A stretch of 64,000 bases of DNA, from the NCBI GenBank assembly GCA_024372625.1, contig CP099605.1:930001-994000 (forward strand), in the 5' to 3' direction. Shown piece by piece: positions 63,850 to 64,000 of the stretch; position 1 is the first letter of the stretch; every line of letters starts with the position of its first letter. The notes below the pieces were generated by a model. It worked only from the letters and a program-made list of their open reading frames with translations, was not told the DNA's origin and did no database searches. This DNA is from Comamonadaceae bacterium OTU4NAUVB1. GTDB taxonomy: Bacteria > Pseudomonadota > Gammaproteobacteria > Burkholderiales > Burkholderiaceae_C. Position numbers and translations under genes: made by a program.

Positions 63850-64000
63850 TCAGAGGTCGGTGCGCAGCGCCCACAGTTCCGGGAACAGCACCACGTCGAG
63901 CATCCTGCGCAGGTAGCTCACGCCGCCCGTGCCGCCGGTGCCGCGCTTGAAGCCGATCACGCGCTCGACCGTCGTCACGTGGCGGAAGCGCCAGAGCCGG
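63850..64000 (-). CDS. kynA: tryptophan 2,3-dioxygenase, 3' end of gene
   Basis: Minus-strand codons from the window edge to a TGA at 63850 encode the last 49 residues: [39 protein letters not shown] and TDL. This matches the haem-pocket and C-terminal end of bacterial tryptophan 2,3-dioxygenase (the GTGGT segment is diagnostic). The N-terminal part lies beyond the window. It converges on the monooxygenase with one base between the stops. Confidence 0.93.
   Translation of the reverse strand, partial: RLWRFRHVTTVERVIGFKRGTGGTGGVSYLRRMLDVVLFPELWALRTDL

Overview
The window looks like chromosome of a high-GC betaproteobacterium, most likely Burkholderiales and probably Comamonadaceae (Variovorax/Acidovorax-like). 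I infer this from protein sequences and gene order, not from a database search. Supporting signs are the yceF-yceD-rpmF-plsX-fab run followed by rpoE-rseA-rseB-mucD-lepA-lepB-rnc-era-recO-pdxJ-acpS, the lysR-leuCDB-asd-fimV-truA-trpFBA-accD order, and the sdhCDAB-sdhE-gltA / gntR / mdh / acnB arrangement. Genes are densely packed, with many 1-8 bp start/stop overlaps. I saw no rRNA, tRNA, CRISPR array, insertion sequence or prophage gene.

Layout. 1-2.3 kb (minus strand): truncated MFS transporter, RsmI-like methyltransferase and Maf pyrophosphatase. 2.4-8.9 kb (plus): YceD, ribosomal protein L32 and the fatty-acid/phospholipid genes plsX, fabH, fabD, fabG, acpP and fabF. 8.9-13.5 kb: a small membrane protein, then the sigma-E envelope-stress module rpoE-rseA-rseB-mucD. 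13.5-14.0 kb: the only long gene-free stretch, which holds a terminator, inverted repeats, DnaA-box-like sites and a promoter-hairpin-T-run unit in front of lepA. 14.0-22.1 kb: lepA, lepB, a pilin-like DUF4845 protein, rnc, era, recO, pdxJ, acpS and nagZ. 22.1-26.4 kb (minus): a YgjP-like metallopeptidase, a YegD-type Hsp70, lysS and a LON-domain protein. 26.4-27.0 kb (plus): YggT.

27.0-40.1 kb (minus): an amino-acid biosynthesis block (lysR, leuC, leuD, leuB, asd, fimV, truA, trpF, trpB, trpA, accD). 40.3-45.7 kb: a small entericidin-like lipoprotein, gltA, sdhE and sdhBADC. A GntR regulator (45.8-46.6 kb) faces mdh across a 12-bp perfect palindrome. Mdh is followed by a trans-aconitate methyltransferase-like gene, a CitE-like lyase, an exported Lys/Ala-rich protein and acnB; acnA lies further on at 57-60 kb. 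Most TCA-cycle functions are therefore grouped within about 20 kb.

Between acnB and acnA, on the minus strand, is a tightly overlapped set: an acyl-CoA dehydrogenase homologue, a PIG-L/LmbE deacetylase, a NodS-like methyltransferase and a family-2 glycosyltransferase, preceded by an FMN split-barrel protein. This is the best candidate in the window for an undescribed pathway. I infer that it builds or modifies a small glycan or amino-sugar conjugate. The right end carries a probable Fur-regulated feoA-feoB-Cys-rich iron uptake operon, an FAD monooxygenase and the 3' end of kynA (tryptophan 2,3-dioxygenase).
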